Source of the DNA: Xylocopa sonorina
Lineage: Eukaryota > Arthropoda > Insecta > Hymenoptera > Apidae
Reading direction: 5' to 3'
DNA length: 64,000 bases
Assembly (NCBI RefSeq): GCF_050948175.1
Contig: NW_027490114.1
Location: forward strand, 310,001-374,000
The notes under the pieces were generated by a model that made no database searches, had not been told where the DNA came from, and was given only the letters and a program-made list of their open reading frames with translations. Position numbers and translations under genes: made by a program. Shown piece after piece: positions 60,740 to 64,000 of this stretch. The stretch's first letter is position 1. Every line of letters starts with the position of its first letter.

Positions 60740-61850
60740 GGCGTATTTATAGGGGCTATTTTAATTAGAATTAACTATAATATATGAAGAGTGTAAGTAT
60801 ACATACTAATTAGGAATTTTTATTTAAAATATCATGAAATGATTGAAATTTAGATAGTATTTTAGATGCAATGGAGTATTTAGAGGGAATATTTCATTTG
60901 CAGTTATTTAAAATACATGATTAGTGTAAATATATACACTAAATTGAAATATTTGTTTAAAACTTTATGAAATGATATAAAATTAGTTAGGATTTTGGAT
61001 GTAATAGTGTATTTAGAGGGGTATTGTAAGTGTAAATATATGTAGTAATTTGCAATATCTATTTAAAATATTATGAAATGATATATAATTATACAACATT
61101 TTAGATATAATGGAGTATTTAGTGGGGACATTCTATTTACAATTAACTAAAATATATGATAAGTGAAAATATGTGCACTCAAATGAAATATTAATTTAAA
61201 AACCCTGAAATGATTCAAAATTACATACGATTTTAGATGTAATGTAGTATTTAGAGGGGATATTCTATTTACTACGAACTAAAATATATGACAAGTGTAA
61301 ATGTACACACTAATTTTAAATACTTAGTTGAAACATCATGACAGGGTGTAAAATTAGATTGAAGTTTAGGTGTAACAGAGCATTTAGAGGGAATATTCTA
61401 TTTACATTTAACTAAGATATATGATGGTAGTAAGTATATGCACGAATTTGAAATATTTAATTAAAAGGAGTAATTAGGGGGATTTTCTATGTAAAATTAA
61501 CTAAATTATGTGATAAGTGTAAATATATACACTAGTTTGAAATATTTATCTAAGACACCATGAAATGATATAAAATTAGATTAGATTTTAAATGTAATGG
61601 GGCATTTAGAGAGGACATTCTATTTACATTTAATTAAATTATATGATAAGTTTGTATATATATACTAATTTGAAATAATTATTTAAAACGTCATGAAATG
61701 ATATAAAACTACAAAGGATTTAAATGTAGTGGATCATTGAGTGGAGTATTCTATATGCAATTAACGAAGGCATACAATATGGGTAAATATATATACTAAT
61801 TTGCAATATTGAAATTGCAATATATATACAAATATATATACTAATTTGCA
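60740..61850 (+). repeat. Satellite B array, AT-rich, about 132-bp period
   Basis: The TAGAGGG-like landmark recurs at 60881, 61014, 61120, 61252, 61384, 61474, 61607 and 61738. The spacing is 131-133 bp except for two shortened units. Each unit holds TAACTAAAATATATGATAAG, TGTAAATATATACACTAATT, a TGAAATATTTATTTAAAA-like block and GATTTTAGATGTAATGG. No relation to satellite A seen. Confidence 0.9.
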
Positions 61851-62363
61851 ATATGAACTACATGACCCGGAGAATCCGGGACAGTACAACTCTCGAAACT
61901 TCGAAATGCTCCTTCTCTCGACTACGTCCAGCCGAGTACGCAAATTCGGGTAGCGGGATACTGAAGTCACGGCTTCTTTGTTTATAGCCTTGACGCGGGT
62001 TTAATTAATAAGGGCTAAGAGAATTACGCAACACGCCGCGAATGACCGGGCATCACCACCCGTTTCGCGATATAAAATACGATATATCATACGCGACAAA
62101 AGAAATGCGGCAGGAAAATGGGACGCTTTAGCGTATAAGGACTCACGCTTTCTTTTCCAAGCTGTCCTGGCTGGCTATTCCTCTCGTTTTTTTCCTCTCT
62201 CTCTATCTCTCTCACTTTCACAATCGCTCACTGGATCTAATTCGCTTGCTAATTGATCTTTCTTTGGTCCACGGGCATTCTGGGCCCCCCTCCGGGGTTC
62301 CTGCAGAGCCGCTGGACTTTTAACTTTTTTTTAGGAGTTAAGAGGCTGGAGATTCTTCTTACA
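61850..62363 (-). mobile_element. LTR-like element copy 3, probable solo LTR
   Basis: Inverse of 22534-23125. Shared landmarks are CTTCGAAATGCTCCT, GTCACGGCTTCTTTGTTTATAG (including the AATAAA of the other strand), CGAATGACCGGG and, at the outer end, GATTCTTCTTACATCC. No target duplication was recognised, and the left end touches satellite B directly. Confidence 0.65.
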
Positions 62364-62714
62364 TCCTAAAGGACATCCTCTTCATCGTAGTGGACGGCGG
62401 GTAGCAGTTACGTCATCGCAGGGTATATTCTAGTGTTCCCCTGATTAATGGGTGTCCTTCACTGTCCAATTTTTCGACTCCTCCACCGTCGAGTCTCTAA
62501 CGCTACCACGAGGGACAACTTCTTCAGGGTCGTTTCTTCCTCGAGAATGGGGAAAAGGTCCTACCAACGCGTACTTTACACTTCTCGCAAATACGGCTAT
62601 CACGATGCTCCGCGTCGCGCATCTTTGCACGCGTGGTTGTCAGCGAACTAAGGCTAACAAAATTGGTGGGGGGGGGGGGGGGGGGTCGAACCTTGCGACG
62701 TCACAACGTCACAA
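62364..62714. other. Unassigned stretch with an 18-G run
   Basis: About 350 bp of mixed-composition DNA with short open frames on both strands and no recognised domain. A run of 18 G lies at 62668-62685, and CGACGTCACAACGTCACAAC follows. Confidence 0.5.
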
Positions 62715-63925
62715 CAGTTACATGAATCTGTAGGAATTACATAACTTGTAACGTAGAAGCAGGTAATTTAAACTGCGTTCTATGGAACTTTACAAATTAC
62801 ATACCTTGAAACGTAGAAATGAGATGGGCCATCGCGTTACATGGACCATCAGATCTCTACTGTATTGACACGCAGAACCTGTGAAACGCCATCCCGTTGT
62901 ATGGAACTGTAAAATTCGCATTCTTTAGAAATGTAGCAGCAAAAAAGCATAATACTATGCCTAGAAGATTACAGATTACTTACTTTGAAACGTTGAAATG
63001 ATATGCGCCACCGCAATGCATGGAACACTAGTACTTCGTGGCTTTGACGCACGGACACTATGAAGCCCCATCGTATTGCATGGACTTGTAGTATTCACAT
63101 TCTTTCGTAGTGTAGAAGCAGATAAGAATTATGCTATACATAGAAGATTACAGGTTACTTAATATGAAACTTTGTAATGTGATCTGGCATCGCATTGCAT
63201 GGAATATTAGAACTTTACTGTTGTGATACGCAGATAGTATGAAGCTCCATTCCGTTGCATGGAATTGTAGAGATCATATTCTCCTGAAGTGCAGAAGCAG
63301 ATGAGCATAATGCCATGCTTAGAACTTTGCAGCTCACTTACATTGAAGCGTTGGAATGAGATGCACCATTGTATTTCATAGCGCATTGGAACTCTACTGT
63401 TTTGACACTTAGACACTGTGAAGCACCATCGAGTTGCATGGGACTATCGAATTAACATTCTTTTGAAATTTAGAAGCAAATGAGCATAAAGCGACGCATA
63501 GAATATTAGAGCATACTTAATTTGAAGCATTGAAATGCGATGCGAGAGCTATAGAAGTCTATTACAAGTAGATTCTATGAAGCATCATCTGAGTGCATAG
63601 GAGAGTAGAATTCACATTCTTTTAAAGCGTAGAAGCCGAAAGGCATTGCGCTATTCATATAGAATAACAGCTTACTCAATTTAAATCGTTGGAATGAGGT
63701 GCTCCATCGCAATTGCATAGAGCATTAGAACCTTATTGCATTAACACGCGGACACTATGAACTGCCATTTCGTTGTAATGATTTGTTGAATTCACATTCA
63801 TTTGGCGTGTAGGAACAGATACGCATAATGTTATGCATGGAAGATTACTGCTTTCTTACTTTGAAACGTTGAAATGGGATGCTCCTTCGCATTGCATGAA
63901 ACATTAGGACTCTATTGCTTTTCAC
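62715..63925 (-). repeat. Satellite A array, reverse
   Basis: Seven monomers with 170-178-bp spacing (ATGCATGGAACAC, CCATCGTATTGCATGG, GTAGAAGCAGATAAG). The array ends at about 63925 at CTATTGCTTTTCACTG. The last 75 bases of the window are unrelated and unassigned. Confidence 0.9.
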
Positions 63926-64000
63926 TGTCTCAGTCACACGTATGGAGGGGTGTTACCCGCTGTCTTGCTCAATCCAAGGACGTCCCAGCAGGACCAATCC

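Noticed and set aside
62668..62685. Run of 18 G as a possible G-quadruplex element
   Set aside because: A single homopolymer of this type is often a sequencing or assembly artefact, and no further G-tracts accompany it.
49432..63416. Many similar small ORFs with a KECEFYSSMQRDGASYCLR-like pattern
   Set aside because: They are translations of satellite A in one frame. They start and stop at random positions in the monomer and occur on whichever strand the array runs. No evidence of a gene family.

Overview
The window looks like repeat-dense heterochromatin from an insect nuclear genome, most likely a hymenopteran (bee, wasp or ant). The reasons are insect-type transposable elements (BEL/Pao, Ty3/gypsy, copia, piggyBac, R1-clade LINEs), runs of TTAGG-like telomeric sequence, decayed animal gene exons with intron-like borders, and no bacterial gene organisation. 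The species assignment is inference. I see no intact cellular gene, tRNA, rRNA or CRISPR array. Almost every open frame is a transposon relic, a gene relic, or chance translation of satellite.

Three kinds of material alternate. (1) Satellite A is a tandem family of about 170-178 bp. It runs at about 2.16-3.4, 20.0-22.5, 32.1-32.6, 36.6-38.5, 44.3-45.0, 45.5-46.7, 49.0-50.8, 51.2-51.4, 53.5-53.8, 58.7-59.6, 60.1-60.7 and 62.7-63.9 kb and switches strand repeatedly. Each monomer looks like three diverged subunits of about 59 bp, and a simpler 59-bp form is visible at 58.74-59.28 kb. A second, AT-rich satellite B (about 132 bp) fills 60.74-61.85 kb, with an inverted fragment at 4.09-4.35 kb.

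(2) A long low-copy block, here called unit X, occurs three times: copy 1 (+) at about 4.36-19.87 kb including later insertions, copy 2 (inverted) at about 23.34-32.12 kb, and copy 3 (+) at about 53.81-58.97 kb. It carries an inverted, truncated R1-like LINE, a 41-bp minisatellite, and relics of host genes. These are an HSDL2-like short-chain dehydrogenase, an SLC25A26-like mitochondrial S-adenosylmethionine carrier, and an unidentified gene ending in a coiled-coil-like exon. Copies 1 and 3 also carry TTAGG-like sequence. The copies differ by deletions and by insertions that are absent at the matching sites of the others, so the order of events can be read.

(3) Transposons sit in both. They are a BEL/Pao remnant running off the left edge (1-2.16 kb); an R1-clade LINE inside the TTAGG-like tract of X copy 1 (6.48-12.09 kb); a 591-bp insertion with a 14-bp target duplication (17.50-18.09 kb); a probable solo LTR with a 6-bp duplication (18.13-19.71 kb); a 3'-truncated Ty3/gypsy element (32.63-36.64 kb); a BEL/Pao element with both LTRs that splits one satellite A monomer (38.50-44.30 kb); a piggyBac-type transposase (47.04-48.73 kb); a truncated copia (51.37-53.49 kb); a gypsy gag scrap (59.84-60.13 kb); and three copies of another LTR-like family (22.53, 45.0 and 61.85 kb). 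All coding regions I could read carry stops, frameshifts, or substitutions in key residues.

Boundaries were judged by eye without alignment tools. Expect errors of tens of bases, except where terminal motifs or target duplications fix the position.
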